Positions 33,310-44,779 of a stretch of DNA of 64,000 nucleotides are shown here, in pieces. A model generated the notes under the pieces. That model saw nothing but the letters and a program-made list of their open reading frames with translations. It searched no databases and was not told the origin of the DNA. The stretch is taken from contig JACGCM010001129.1 in NCBI GenBank assembly GCA_014058105.1, positions 3,917,001 through 3,981,000 of the forward strand, read 5' to 3'. Origin of the DNA: Kingdonia uniflora. Taxonomy: Eukaryota; Streptophyta; Magnoliopsida; Ranunculales; Circaeasteraceae. Each line of letters starts with the position of its first letter. Within the stretch, counting starts at the first letter, position 1. Made by a program: the position numbers and the translations under genes.

Positions 33310-33334
33310 GAATAGAGTGCTCGATGTTTTTTAT

Positions 33335-34597
33335 TTATAAAGATCTGTTTTTACTGTCTCCCAGCATGGCAGCATTATTAGTTGAGGCATCGGTATGCCG
33401 ATTTTCTTGTCGTGGTAGGTAAGAGATTGTTGCATGTTTAAAATTTTGCATCTTTTCCTCGACCAGAGCTGCGTAATCAACCATTTTTCCTATTGTTTTG
33501 AATGTTTTGTTATAATGATTTGCCATGAGTAAAGAATCGACGTAGACTGCCAATTCTTCTACTCTGAGTGCGAGTGCGAGATTGAGATCGTGTAAGATTT
33601 CTTCATATTCAGTCTTATTATTTGTGGTATAGAAGTTTAGTTTGATAGCTTTCTCGATGCGATGGTTGGAGGGCATAACGAGGATGATGCCAATCCCTGA
33701 TCCTTGTAGTCCAACTGATCCATCTGTAAAATGTCGCCAACCTGAGCTTTTGGACCATGCGTCTTATTCTACTATTGAGTCATATGTGAAGATTTCTTCG
33801 AGTTCTTCCCAATCGGGGTCTTCGACTGGAAAGTCAGCCAAAAAGTCAGCCACTGTTTGCTCGTTGACTGATATCTGAGGTTCGAAGGAGATGTCGTATT
33901 CGCCAAGGAAAATAGACTATTGCTGGATTCTTCAAGATTTTTCTTTTTTGGAGAGTACCATTTTGAGAGGGTACTTGGTGATGATTTTGATGGGATGAGC
34001 TTGGAAGTAGGGACGAAGTTTTTGAGAACTATAGACTAAAGCGAGTAGTTGTTTTTCTATTGTTGTGTATCTTTTTTCAGCAGGTATGAGTGTTTTGTTG
34101 ATGAAGTAGATTAGTTTTTTTACTCTGCCATCTTCTCGAATAAGGACATAACTAATTGTGTCTTCAGTTGTGGATAAGTACATTTTAAGTGATTCACCAT
34201 CAACTGGAGTACTCATGATAGGAGGACGCCCCAAGTATCGTTTAAGATCTTGGAAGGCTAACTCACAGTCAAGAGTCCAAATGATTTCTTTTTGCTGTTT
34301 ATTTAAAAGAGGAGTGGGATTGCCATGAAGAAGAAGGTAAAGAAGTTTGCATCGATCAGCTGACTTTGAGATGAATCTGTGAAGAGCGGCAATTTTGCCT
34401 GCGAATTTTTGGGCATCTTTGTTCATTTGCGAAGATGGCATCGTGATGAGCGCTTTGATTTGCATAAGATCAATTTCAATCCCTCTTTTGCTAACGAGGT
34501 GTCCCAAAAATTTACCGGATGCGACTCCAAATTAGTATTTCTCTGGGTTGAGCTTCATCTAGTATTTACGAAGGATATCGAAGATGGTTTGGAGATT
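33335..34597 (-). pseudogene. Ty3-C RT end, RNase H and Tat-type second RNase H
   Basis: The better preserved frame 33932-34507 has the RT thumb GHLVSKRGIEIDLMQIKAL, then IAALHRFIS, SADRC and the RNase H domain with WTLDCELAFQDLKRYLG, STTEDTISYVLI, KKLIYFINKTL and EKRYTTIEKQLLAL. A second RNase H-like domain follows at 33335-33900 (KTEYEEILHDLNLAL, VYVDSLLMANHYN, YLPRQENRHTDA). Dual RNase H domains are a mark of the Tat group. At 34597 the coding frame is cut by Ty3-B and resumes at 47013 upstream on the minus strand. Confidence 0.85.
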
Positions 34598-35125
34598 TGT
34601 AGTGGCGGGTTTTCCGGGAGGAAAATCTTCGCCAATACATATTTGTAAAAATTGCAATTAAATTAGATGGACAAGATTTTATGTGGAAAACTCAGTAGAA
34701 GCTGAGAAAATCCACAACCTTGAGGAGTGTTTTGATGTAAAATCCAGTATATTGCTAGTTATTATAAAGATTTTATATAATAGTGGGGTTATGAAGTTAT
34801 AATTGGGAATGTGAGAGGATTTTTCTCTGTCTAATATCCTATTCTCTGCCTGTATTTATAGTGTATACAAGCAGTTTTCCAAAAAAAAATAGTCTCCTAT
34901 TCTGGGAGGAGTGGGCAAACTTTGTGGATCTCTAACAGCTTTTTCTTTACTAGGCACAATGGTTAGTTCTAGTAGGTCACAGACATACATAATCTTCTAG
35001 AATGTTGAGGTATCTTTGACTGTAATGTATTATTTTCTCGAATGTAGGTCTTTGGTTATGTATGGCTGTCTTCGACTACGCTCTACTAGCTTATTCATCT
35101 AGAATCTGGGGAATATGTTACTCCA
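34598..35125 (-). repeat. Ty3-B 3' LTR
   Basis: Begins TGTAGTGGCGGGTTTTCC and ends TTACTCCA. It aligns with 46484-47012. The tract ATCGCCCCATT just right of it is the polypurine tract on the minus strand. Confidence 0.93.
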
Positions 35126-35204
35126 ATCGCCCCATTCTCGACATAAGCACTTGTGTTTGAATCGATATTTTTTTTGAGAAGCTGAAGAGATTGTCAAATA
35201 TAAG

Positions 35205-35390
35205 ATGAGTCGTCTTTATGAGTTCCAAGGTCCAAGTGAAATGTATCTGGCAATTTTATTTATGAGGTACATTAAATGCGATATAATGAATCTGCCAGGT
35301 TGGAAGCTGGGTATAAATGGGCGGTTGGTAGAGGAGGATAAGGAGGTGGTTGTGGAAGGATTTTGCCCTAAGTGTAACGACCAATGGTGA
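35205..35390 (+). CDS. Ty3-B antisense ORF next to 3' LTR
   Basis: 61 residues, starts MSRLYEFQGPSEMYL and ends VEGFCPKCNDQW. A CPKC pair and a GWKLGINGRL block are its only notable features. Ty3-A has the same start at 2261 with early stops. Its position between the PPT and the TATA box of the main antisense unit, about 80 bases from the LTR, is conserved. Homology downstream suggests a once longer ORF or a first exon. Function unknown. Confidence 0.4.
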   Translation: MSRLYEFQGPSEMYLAILFMRYIKCDIMNLPGWKLGINGRLVEEDKEVVVEGFCPKCNDQW

Positions 35391-36170
35391 GGAAAAGTGA
35401 AGACGGAAAGGCATCAGAGGGAATGGATGTATTTACAGGAGGCCTTGACAAAAGTATTGTGATTGATATCACGGTAAGGAAGGTGGGTGAGGTATGTAGC
35501 AGAGGATGTTGGTGTACATTGGAACCGGTGTGTTAGCACATTGTGGAAAAGGCAATGGAGGTCGTCAGAGTGGGGGAGAAAGGATAACAGTTCATATTAT
35601 TGATGAAGAGCTGAAGCTTGAATGGGCGTCCAGGGATCTTGTTGAATTAGGGGAGGCTTTGTACATATATTTCTTCGTCTAGTTGTGGAAGCAGTTCTTA
35701 GAAGTTCAGTGACTTGAGAGTCATTGAGTTTCTTTCACTAGAAAAAGGCTTTAATATCTGATTCTGGTGAAAAGAAAACATAGTTATATAAGTCATGTAA
35801 GTCTGATGAAAAGTAGAATGCAACCAGATATAATGTAATCGAAGGGTGAATTATTAATCGAATGAGAAAAATGCCGAATGTAAGAGATGCAATGTAAGCG
35901 AATGAGATAGATATCGAATGTAAGAAACAATTTGTTTAAAGAAATAAATATTTTGTCGAAGTTTTATTTGATTGTAGTTTGTTTATGAATTATTGTGAGT
36001 ATGAGTCGAGTCGAAGATATCCGTGTCAATTCTTTGTTTATGTGTATAAAGTCGATGATGTTTGACTATGTGGGGCCAGGGGCGGAATTCGAGTTCATTT
36101 GATGGGACTTTGAATATGTGGAGTTCCCTAGTGAAATAAATGTAGGTGAGGATATTTTGACTGGAATGAT

Positions 36171-36178
36171 TATAAATA
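36171..36178 (+). promoter_or_regulatory. TATA box of Ty3-B antisense unit
   Basis: TATAAATA, 35 bases before the ATG at 36213, matching 3227-3234 in Ty3-A. Confidence 0.55.
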
Positions 36179-36212
36179 GCTCCGTGTGGTGGATGCGATC
36201 TTACATACAAGG

Positions 36213-36510
36213 ATGGTGAGAATGAGAGCTCAGGCCTATGACAGTTTGTTCAGACGTGTTCAAGCAATGTATTGGGTGCTGTACACGCGGTATTTTGGAA
36301 CGCAGAACCTTGATTGGCATTTGGATAATCCGGAGGAGCCAGATTACGAAGGTATGAGTGAGGTAGAAGAGAAGGAGGCTGAGAAGGACTTTAATTTTTG
36401 TGTTTGATTGCAGTTTTGGCGTCCTCCTAAGTGTTGTGATGGAATATGGCTTCGAGCAAAGTTGCTGGTGAAGAGGGAAGATGAAGCTGCAGCGAGGGGT
36501 TTATGTAAGT
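36213..36510 (+). pseudogene. Ty3-B antisense ORF 1
   Basis: Starts MVRMRAQAYDSLF. It shares RRVQAMYW, LDNPEEPDYEGMSEV and, beyond a TGA at 36405, FWRPPKCC and KREDEAAARGL with Ty3-A. The base run TTTGATTGCAG before TTTTGG looks like a splice acceptor, so the stop may lie in an intron, but no matching intron is clear in Ty3-A. Function unknown. Confidence 0.5.
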
Positions 36511-36744
36511 ATATAAAATTGTACGAGGAGGTTTGTTGTAAGTAGTTATTGATGGATAAGCAAATGTAACTTTGTGATTTTTCGAATGGAAGTTGTACTT
36601 GTTAAATGTTGGGAATGAAGAAATTATGTTTAAACGAATTACTGTCGAATATAGTGATATTTAATTATTTGTCGAATAAGAGCCCTAGAATATAGGAATT
36701 CGTTGGGACATTAAGATACAGGGAAACTAACATGCAAAATAATT

Positions 36745-37193
36745 ATGGCAAGATGTGTTCTGCTAGGTGATGGTATACAACATAGGGAAAAAGATTTAAA
36801 TCATCTGTTTAAAAAGATAGATCGTGCACTTGGGGATATGAATGTATCTACCGAAATTCTTCAAGAATTTGAAGGTTTGAAGTACGAATGTAGAGGTTTA
36901 TTAATGGTGAGAAGGTTAAGAGTCGAAGAAGTCGAGTAAAAGTGCATGAGGCATTTCAATCAAGGAACTGAACGATCTCAAAGTTGTGCGACGAATAATC
37001 ACGTGGGGTCTATAAATTGGTCAGAGGTGGGCGGCTGTTCATACTTTTCGAAAATAGAAATATTTTTAGTGGTGTGAATTGCTGTTGCTCATCATTAAAG
37101 TGGTTAGATACGATTGCGAAGAGGAGATTAGTGTGTTGATTGAAAGAGCCAAGCGAGCAAAGGAGAGGGATACAGAAGCGATGCGTAAATAAG
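36745..37193 (+). pseudogene. Ty3-B antisense ORF 2, interrupted
   Basis: Starts MARCVLLGDGIQHREKD and stops at 36937 after 64 residues. Homology to the intact 151-residue Ty3-A frame resumes to ERAKRAKERDTEA near 37145-37185. The two copies agree on start, a D-x-NHLFKKIDRAL-like helix and the charged C-terminus. Function unknown. Confidence 0.5.
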
Positions 37194-37914
37194 GTTAGTG
37201 ATTCTTTTAGAATTGTTTTATAGTTTGATTGATTGGTTATAGATGAATAGATATAAGTAAAGTGAATTGTGTGGATGTGAATTTAAAACGAATGAGTGGT
37301 AGATATGAAAATGAATTTTGGGTCTGTTAAATTTTGGGTTGTCGGTGATTATGAGTTTCTGGTTGGGAAATTCTGGTTGTAAAAAGGAGATAAATGGTGG
37401 ATAGGAGGAGAAGAAAAAGGGATTGGTTATGGGCGTTGTGATTATAGCGTATTGAGAGGAAATGGTGGTGATGTGGCGAGATATGCAGAGATTATGGTTG
37501 TTGTTAGGATTTTGCCAGTTTGTGTGCTGGAGAAGGGGAGTTCGTAATTTTGGAAAGATTGTGTTTTAGCGGGAAAAGTTAAAACATCTTCGAGAAGCTA
37601 TTGGAATACTTAAAATTCGTCTAAAATGGTAAACACATCAAAATACTTAGCAAAGATTTATGCGTTAAAATAAAAATCATCGAGTAATGAGTAATGTGTT
37701 GTAATCGATGGTATAAATATGAAAGAATATAGTGCATCGAGAACTGAATAATATAAAATGATAGTAGCAGATAGTAAAGTAAATGATGTGTTTGAGATGA
37801 ATCTCAATAACGATATGATTATGAATAGATAAACTTATGAACATATATATGTATCACATATGATAGTTACTAATTGTGGTAAAAATATGGAATCTGATTC
37901 ACAGGTTCTAATAA

Positions 37915-40165
37915 TGGCTGAACAACGTTTAAATGATGATAACGACATATATGCAAATCTTGAAGATGTCGAGCCCTTGACGATTTATGTGAGAACTTGT
38001 GTGCAACAATTGGGGGGGGGGATATGTAGAGTAGGGTCGAGAAGTGCAGATACAGGGGGGGTGGAGCAGTTTAGGGTAGTACCTAGTATGATCGACTTAT
38101 CAGAGGAGGAAGCTACGGAGATTGATATGGATCACGAGCCCCAAACTAGTGATCGAGAGGGTAGTAGGGATGGGGAAGAGGATGTGGAGGAGGGTGAGGA
38201 AGCATGCTATAAAGAGGGACTAGAGACCAAAGAGATTATAAAGTTTAAGAAGAAATATGGTATTCCTGAGGATGTAAGATTAGAGGAGTATCAGTATGGA
38301 ATGATCGACCAGGAAATACCCTTAGATGGTATTCTGGTGCATCGAGAACAAATAAAGAAAGGGTTGATGCTTCCCCTTAGAGCGGATTAGAAAAAATTAA
38401 TGAACTTCTTCGATATAGCCCCGGGTAAGTTTAATCCGAATGTGTATGACATTTTTAGGGTATATGGGGAAATAAATGGTCAACTTAAGGCCAGGGGGGA
38501 GGAGGTAATAACTGTCAATGATTTGTGTGTTTACTACATATTGAGGACGAACCCGAAATTAAAAGGGTACCAATATTTGGCGAGGTTCTTGAAGAGACCA
38601 ATGTTTTATGACATGGTGTCAATTGGAGGTCGATACACCGATGAACGTCTACTAGTGTCGGGGAATTACGAAGTCGACAAGAAAGACCCTGGGGAGCCAT
38701 AAAAAAGAAAAATGTTTCATCTAGGTCTGTGGTTAGGTAACTTAAATGATTAAATTTGATGTAACCTCGGGTTAGATTTATGTTTTGTAATTTTGTGTTT
38801 TTATCTCTGTTTTGCAGCCTTGAAGGAGAGCGGGAAGAAAGCGGAAATAGGTAAAAAATTATATAAGGTTAGAAAATATTTTTTTGGTAGGATTGATAAC
38901 TTAGGGATTGACCAAGGTCATTTGAATACGCTATTTCAAGAAGCAGGGCAAAAAAGGTTGAGAACTAAAGGTTCGGAAGTGCCTGTTATTAGGGAAAAAA
39001 TGTCAGTGAGGAACAAAGGAGCTGCTGATATGAGTTTGCCACTGGTAAATCCTTCCTTGGCAGGGTAAAACACAGATATGGAGATCGATGCTATGCTAGG
39101 GGAGTCTTTGGTCAAAAATAAGAAGAAAAGGGAGGTAAACTCTAAAGTACCTCCGTTGTTTAACCCGAAGAGGACTACTCGACAGTCGTCAACTGAGGGG
39201 GCCGAAGTGACTGCCAAACCAGCTGTCGTTGTGTGTGGGTTACCTCTACAAGGTTCGAGCAGTGTGCTTCCCAAGAAAACTACTAGTGGGACATCGAAGA
39301 AGAAATTTGTGGAGGAGTCTGACACGAAGGTGCAGAAGACTATGGAGTCTTATACATCTAGGATGGATGAGTTGAAGAAATATATGGAGGATTGTATGGT
39401 GGGGATCGATAGCTTGGATACCTTTTTAAGCGAGGGACAAAGGAATTTGACGAAGGTGAGAAATTTTAATGTTTATGCTCGAATGAAAAGTTTGTAGGTC
39501 AATCGAATACTTAATATATGACTTTCATGCAGATTAAGAAGTTGATGGGTGAAACGATGGGTCGTGTTGAGGGTAGTGGTGAGTTGGCAAGCCAGGTGGT
39601 TGCCTACAAAAATATAGAGAAGGAGTTGACCGTGGAAAATGTTGATTTGAATGCGATTCTAAATAGGTATAAGCTGGAAGCAAAGAAGGCGAAGAAGGCT
39701 GCGTTGGCTGGAGCGAAGAAAGTGCTAGAGAAGGAAAAGGAAGAAGCCTTGGAATTGCAGAAAGCCACTTATGATACAGATGTGAGAGATTAAGTTGCCG
39801 ATGCTCGCAGAGAAATGAAACTGGAGTAGGAAAAACTGCTCGATGAGGTGAAAGCTTGGATGAAAGAAGAAAAAATGGAAAGGTGCAAGGAAGTGAGGAT
39901 GCACTTTTTAGGACAATTTGAGGAGGCAGATGAAAGGAAAAAATATTACAAGGGACTTGTAAAAGCTGGCGGTCTTCTATGTGATGACAGTTTAGATGAT
40001 GATGTACACCAGACGCCTGATATTTGTGGAGTAGCTGATGTTGTCGAAAATGAAGTGACAATGAAGGTCAAAGGTCCTCGTCCTAGGGAAGTATCAGATA
40101 TACAGGTGCCCGGAGGTACCTTAAATGAAGAAAAATCTCCATCTAAAAGGTTAAATCTTGCTTAA
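37915..40165 (+). pseudogene. Ty3-B antisense ORF 3, three exons, transposase_28-like
   Basis: Exon a 37915-38736, exon b 38818-39455, exon c 39533-40165; introns GTAACT..TGCAG and GTGAGA..TGCAG at the same points as in Ty3-A. It starts MAEQRLND. Exon a carries acidic DGEEDVEEGEE, then [49 protein letters not shown] and YYILRTNP, a pattern like the 'putative gypsy type transposon' (transposase_28) family. Exon b has YFFGRIDNL and a Ser/Lys-rich part. Exon c is coiled-coil-like (KKAKKAALAGAKKVLEKEKEEAL). In-frame stops at 38388, 38699, 39066 and 39790 show decay. The product is probably nuclear; function unknown. Confidence 0.65.
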
Positions 40166-40613
40166 AGAATGCTGTGTTAAGTGAAAGTATGTAACAAATG
40201 GTCAGTGGGACCAAAACAATTTTAATTTGGTGTGTGCGAAGGATATTTGTGTTATTTTTAAATATTTGGATAAATAACTATTTTGCATGTGTAAATAAGT
40301 TTAAGTAGTTGATGTAATAAAGTGATTGGTGTCGTAAGTGATGTTATATTCGTGCAGATAAGTAAAGAACGCTTGTGTGCGCGAAATGTAAAAGATGGCC
40401 AAAAAATAGCAAGTAAGGAGGACCAGATGCATATCTGGAGATAGGTATTTGGATTTAGATTGGAGAAAAAAAGAGCTCAGAAAAGGTTATTCGACAAGTA
40501 AAGTGCGAGAAGTAAACTATCCTGTAATTGGATAGTGGTCGCGTGAAGTTGATTGAAAGGTTTTAGGATACTTGTGGAAGCAAGGACCTAAAAAAGATCA
40601 AGATAATAAGGAA

Positions 40614-40800
40614 ATTGTTTGTCTCAGGCATACTTGATAAGTATTAATCGAGATCAAATCGAAGTAGTAAAAATATTGTTTGTCTGATACATACTTGAGA
40701 AGTATAGATCGAGATCAAATTGATGTAGGAAAGAGATCGTTTGTCTAATCTATACGTGATAAGTATAGATCGAGATCAAATTGAAGTAGTAAAGAAGATA
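40614..40800. repeat. 58-bp tandem repeats in Ty3-B
   Basis: About three units with ATACTTGA.AAGTAT and GATCGAGATCAAATTGA. They are related to the array at 7692-8012. They lie between the C-terminal end of integrase and the end of the antisense unit. Confidence 0.8.
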
Positions 40801-40849
40801 ATGATAAAACAAATTATTTATTTGATTTGAAGAAAACAGTTACAGTATA

Positions 40850-42195
40850 TCATCTGTAAAAGAGTTTCAGCTGAGCAGTATTCCATGGATACTCAAGCTG
40901 AACTTCATCTTCAGTCATGAGCCAATAAGTTCCGCGATCTATTTTATTGATGACAATGTAGGGCCCTTCCCAGTTTTCTAATAACTTTCCAGAATTTTTA
41001 GGTCGAGTACTATCTTGTATCCGTTGTATGACAAGGTCTCCAATACCGAATTTCCGTTGTCAAACTTTTTTGCTATATGTTTTTTTCAATGTATCATAAT
41101 ATCGTCCTAGAGTGGCAATGGCTTTGTCTCAGGTTTCTTCGATTTAATTAAGGTTGCAAAGTAGACCGAGTTCATTGTCCTCATCAGAGATTTTTCGTCG
41201 AGTACTGGGGAGATCAAGGTCTGAAGGTATGACTGCTTCGGTACCAAAAGCTACCATGAAAGGAGTACAGCCTATCGAAACTTGAGGAGTGGTACGGTAG
41301 GCCCATTAGACACTGAGTAGTTCCTCTACCCATCCGCCTTTCTTGTCATCGAGGCGCTTGCGTAAGCCAAATTTGATGCTTTTGTTGATGGCTTTAGCTT
41401 GTCCGTTGCCCTGAGGATAATATGGTGTGGAAGTTATCAACTGAATCTTGTATTTATGGAGGAAAACAAGGACTTTAGCGCTGATGAACTGTTTACCGTT
41501 ATTAGAGCATATCATTTGCGGACAACCAAACCGGGTAATGATGTGCTCCCAATGGAACTTGATGACCTCATTCTCATCAGTATGGCAGAGAGAAACTGCT
41601 TCAACCCACTTGGTGAAGTAATTGGTGACAACTAAAATGAACCTTCTATTTCCCAATGCTAGATGGAATGGGCCAATGATGTCGATTCCCCATCGTTTAA
41701 ATGGCCAGAGGACATTGCTAACATGCAATTTGAGGGCTGGGCTCTTGATGTCCTGAGCGCAGATTTGGCATTTGTAGCATTTACGGACAAAGTCTTCGTA
41801 GTCTTGTCTCATCTTGGGCTAATATAGTCCTTGTGTGAATGCACATTGGGCTAGCGAACTTCCAAAAACATGTGCACCACAGATGCCTTCGTGAAGTTCT
41901 CTGATTTTAATCTGAGCCTATTTCTGTGAGATGCATTCGATAAGTGGTCTGCCTCCAGTGAGTTGATATAATATTATATTTTGGATGGTGAATCTGGGGT
42001 ACTTGGCCAACAGGGATCGGGCTCTACTTTGTTACTGAGGAGGATGTTAGAGTTGAGGTAAGCATAAAATGGTCTTCTCCAGTCTTCAGGGTTGTCATTT
42101 TCAGTAACGGTTATCTGGAGTATTGACAAGATATCGAGGCTAGAATGTTCGAGGATCTCAATTTCTAAAGATCTTTTTTTACTCTCTCCTAGCAT
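40850..42195 (-). pseudogene. Ty3-B integrase, catalytic residues lost
   Basis: The minus-strand core at 41306-41812 has CYKCQIC, WGIDIIGPF (first Asp kept), TKWVEAV and FGCPQMICSNNGKQF, where the second catalytic Asp of the usual SDN is Asn, and GNGQAKAINK, where the usual Glu is Lys. The C-terminal part (about 40850-41300) reads as a GPY..I.....YWLM..EVQL..PWN-like tail typical of Ty3 integrases. The zinc region lies upstream, to about 42195, in other frames. Confidence 0.85.
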
Positions 42196-42234
42196 GGTAG
42201 CGATGTAAGCTAATACATCAGTATGATAATTTTC

Positions 42235-43240
42235 TTACCGAGGTAAATACGAGATGGTTGCATGCTTGATTTTTTTCATCTTTTCTTTGACCAAGCCGGC
42301 GTAATCAACTATTTTGCCTATTGTCTTGAAAGATTTGTTATAATGATTTGCGACGAGTAAGGAGTCGACATATACTGCTAATTCCTTACCTCTGAGAGTA
42401 AGTGCAATATCGAGGCCGTGTAAGATTCTTTCGTATTCGGTTTCATTTTTGGTAGAATAGAAGTTGAGTTTGATAGCTTTCTCAATGCGATGATTGGAAG
42501 GCATAACGAGGACTATGCCAATTCCATATCCTTGTGGTCCTTCTGATCTGTCTGTAAAAAGTTGCCAATCGGAACTTTTGGACCATGCGTCTGGTTTTGC
42601 AATTGAGTCGTCGGTGAAGATTTCTTCGAGTTCTTCCCAATCGGGGTCTTCGACGGGAAAATCTGCCAAAAAGTCGGCCACTGCTTGTCCCTTGATGGAT
42701 ATTTGAGGTTCATAGGAAATATCATACTCTCCAAGAAAAATAGACCATTGCTGGATTCAACGAGATTTTTCTTTCTTGGAGAGTACTAGTTTGAGAGGGT
42801 ACTTGGTGATGACTTTGATAGGATAAGCTTGAAAATAGGGACGAAGTTTTTGAGAGTTGTAGACCAAGGCGAGTAGCTGTTTTTATGTTATTGTGTATCA
42901 TTTTTCAGTAGGCATAAGTATTTTGCTGAGGAAGTAGATTAGTTTCTCTACGCTGCCATCTTCTCAAATAAGAAAGAAACTGATTGATTCTTCTGTTATG
43001 GACAAGTACATAGTGAGTGATTCGCCATCAATTGGAGTACTCATTATAGGAGGATGCCCTAAGTATCGTTTATGATCTTGGAGCGCCATTTCACAGTCAG
43101 GAGTCCAAATATCTTCTTTTTGCTGCTTGTTCGAAAGAGGAGTGAGGTTGCCACGAAGAAGAAGGTAAAGAAGTTTGCATCGATCAGATGACTTTGAGAT
43201 AAATCTGTGAAGAACGGCTATCTTGCCAGCAAATTTTTAA
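42235..43240 (-). pseudogene. Ty3-B RNase H and Tat-type second RNase H
   Basis: The first RNase H (about 42730-43240) is broken by stops. The second, better kept at 42235-42681, starts MADFLADFPVEDPDWEELEE and has WQLFTDRSEGPQGYGIGIVL, where Gly of the usual TDGS is Arg, NETEYERILHGLDIAL and VYVDSLLVANHYN, ending in ISYLPR. The acidic residues of the second domain (Asp, Glu, Asp) are kept. Confidence 0.8.
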
Positions 43241-43249
43241 ATATTTTTT

Positions 43250-44129
43250 TTCGTTCGAGGAGAGGGCATTGCCATGAGTGCTTTGATTTGAGCTAGATCA
43301 ATTTAGATTCCTCTTTTGCTAACTATATTACCCAAGAATTTGCCAGATGTGTCGCCGAATTGATATTTCTTTGGGTTGAGTTTCATCTGGTACTTACGAA
43401 GGATATCAATGATAGTTTGGAGGTTATTGAGATGATCTTCCCTTTTCAGCCTTTTACAGATCAAATCATTGATATATACTTCCATGATTTTGCCGAGCTG
43501 ATCTTTGAACATTTGGGTGACCAGTCATTGGTAAGTAGCTCCAGCATTTTTTAACCCAAAATGTATTACTGTGTAACTGTAAAGTCCTCTTTCGGTGATG
43601 AAGGTTGTTTTTTCTTGATCATCTTCGGCAAGTAGAACCTGGTTGTATCTCGAGGCAACATCCATCATAGAAAGAAGTTCATGTCCTGCGACCGAGTTAA
43701 GAAGTTGTAGAATTAGTGGTAGTGGAAAACTATCTTTGGGTGTGAATTTGCTGGGTTCTGTGAAGTCGATACAAACCCTTATTTTGCTATTTTTCTTTGG
43801 CACATCGATGATATTTGAAACCTACTTCAGATATTTAGCTTCCCGAATAAATCCTACACGAAGGAGTTTATCAATCTCTTTGTTAACTACATCTTGAAGT
43901 CGGGGAGCTAGATTTGTCATTTTTGGATGATTGCTTTGCTGTCCGGAAGGAGGTTGAGTTGGTGGCAAGCGATTGAAGGATCGATTCCAGGCATTTCTTG
44001 GAAAGTCCAGACAAAGACGTTAATGTTTTTCTTAAGTAGTTGTATCATGGCCTCTTTTTCGTCGATTGATAACTTGGATCTAATGAAGGTTGTACGTTCT
44101 GGAATATCGAGTTCAACAGTTTCGACCAT
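43250..44129 (-). pseudogene. Ty3-B reverse transcriptase
   Basis: Minus-strand frames 43917-44129, 43525-43803 and 43303-43512 cover the RT. Visible are KINVFVW-like and MPGIDPSIACHQLN (lead-in), KIRVCIDFTEPSKFTPKDSFPLP, HELLSMMDVASRYNQ, EKTTFITERGLY, FGLKNAGATYQ, and the active site VYINDLI, where the first Asp of YIDD is Asn. It then continues NPKKYQFGDTSGKFLG. Frameshifts separate the blocks. Confidence 0.87.
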
Positions 44130-44189
44130 TTTGGTATCATGCTGTTCAAATGTGGGTGATGCTTCATGCTGTCGTTGCTATGCTTTGAG

Positions 44190-44740
44190 AAGTTTAGCTA
44201 TATGAGGGTTAATTGTGGTATTTTCATACATTCGTGCGATTGCCTGGTTGCCCTTGATTTCATAGACTCCATGATCTGTAGGAAAAAGTAGCGCTAGATG
44301 ATAAGTTGAGGGTACTGCTTTGATAAAATGTAACCAACTGCGTCCCAAAATGCCCAAATATTTGGACTCTGCATTAATGATAAGAAATTTGACGAATGTG
44401 TTTTCTGAACCTGCTTGAACTGGCAGAGTAATTTCTCATGTGGCTAATTCTTTTGAACCATTGAAGCCGGTGATTGTTGTTGTCGAAGCTTTTACTGAAT
44501 CTGTAAGGCCCATGACTTCGATTGCTCTTCTAAATAAGACATCCGTGGTACTTCCGGTATTAACGAGAAGCGAATCTAAGTAACCCTATCTGACTTTGAA
44601 CATAATAACGAGAGGGTCATCATGAGGGTATTTAATATGACTGGTGTCGCACTCCTAGAATGTTATCTGGTAAGGACATTTGAATTTGCTTGTGCTTGGA
44701 AGAAGTTTTACTGATTTGTCTGAGGAGGTCATTTTGCAGC
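44190..44740 (-). pseudogene. Ty3-B aspartic protease, active Asp lost
   Basis: Aligned with the open frames of Ty3-A and Ty3-C. The active site reads LLVNTGST, Asn for the catalytic Asp. ITGFNGSKE, ILGRSWL and AVPSTYHLAL remain. Two or more stops interrupt it. Confidence 0.75.
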
Positions 44741-44779
44741 AAGATGTAATACGATTGTCTTATTTTCTTTTCTTCCCTT

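Noticed and set aside
39534..40061. Minus-strand ORF of 175 residues (Leu/Pro/His-rich) in Ty3-B
   Set aside because: Reverse of the Lys/Glu-rich antisense exon c; the conserved introns and frame are on the plus strand.
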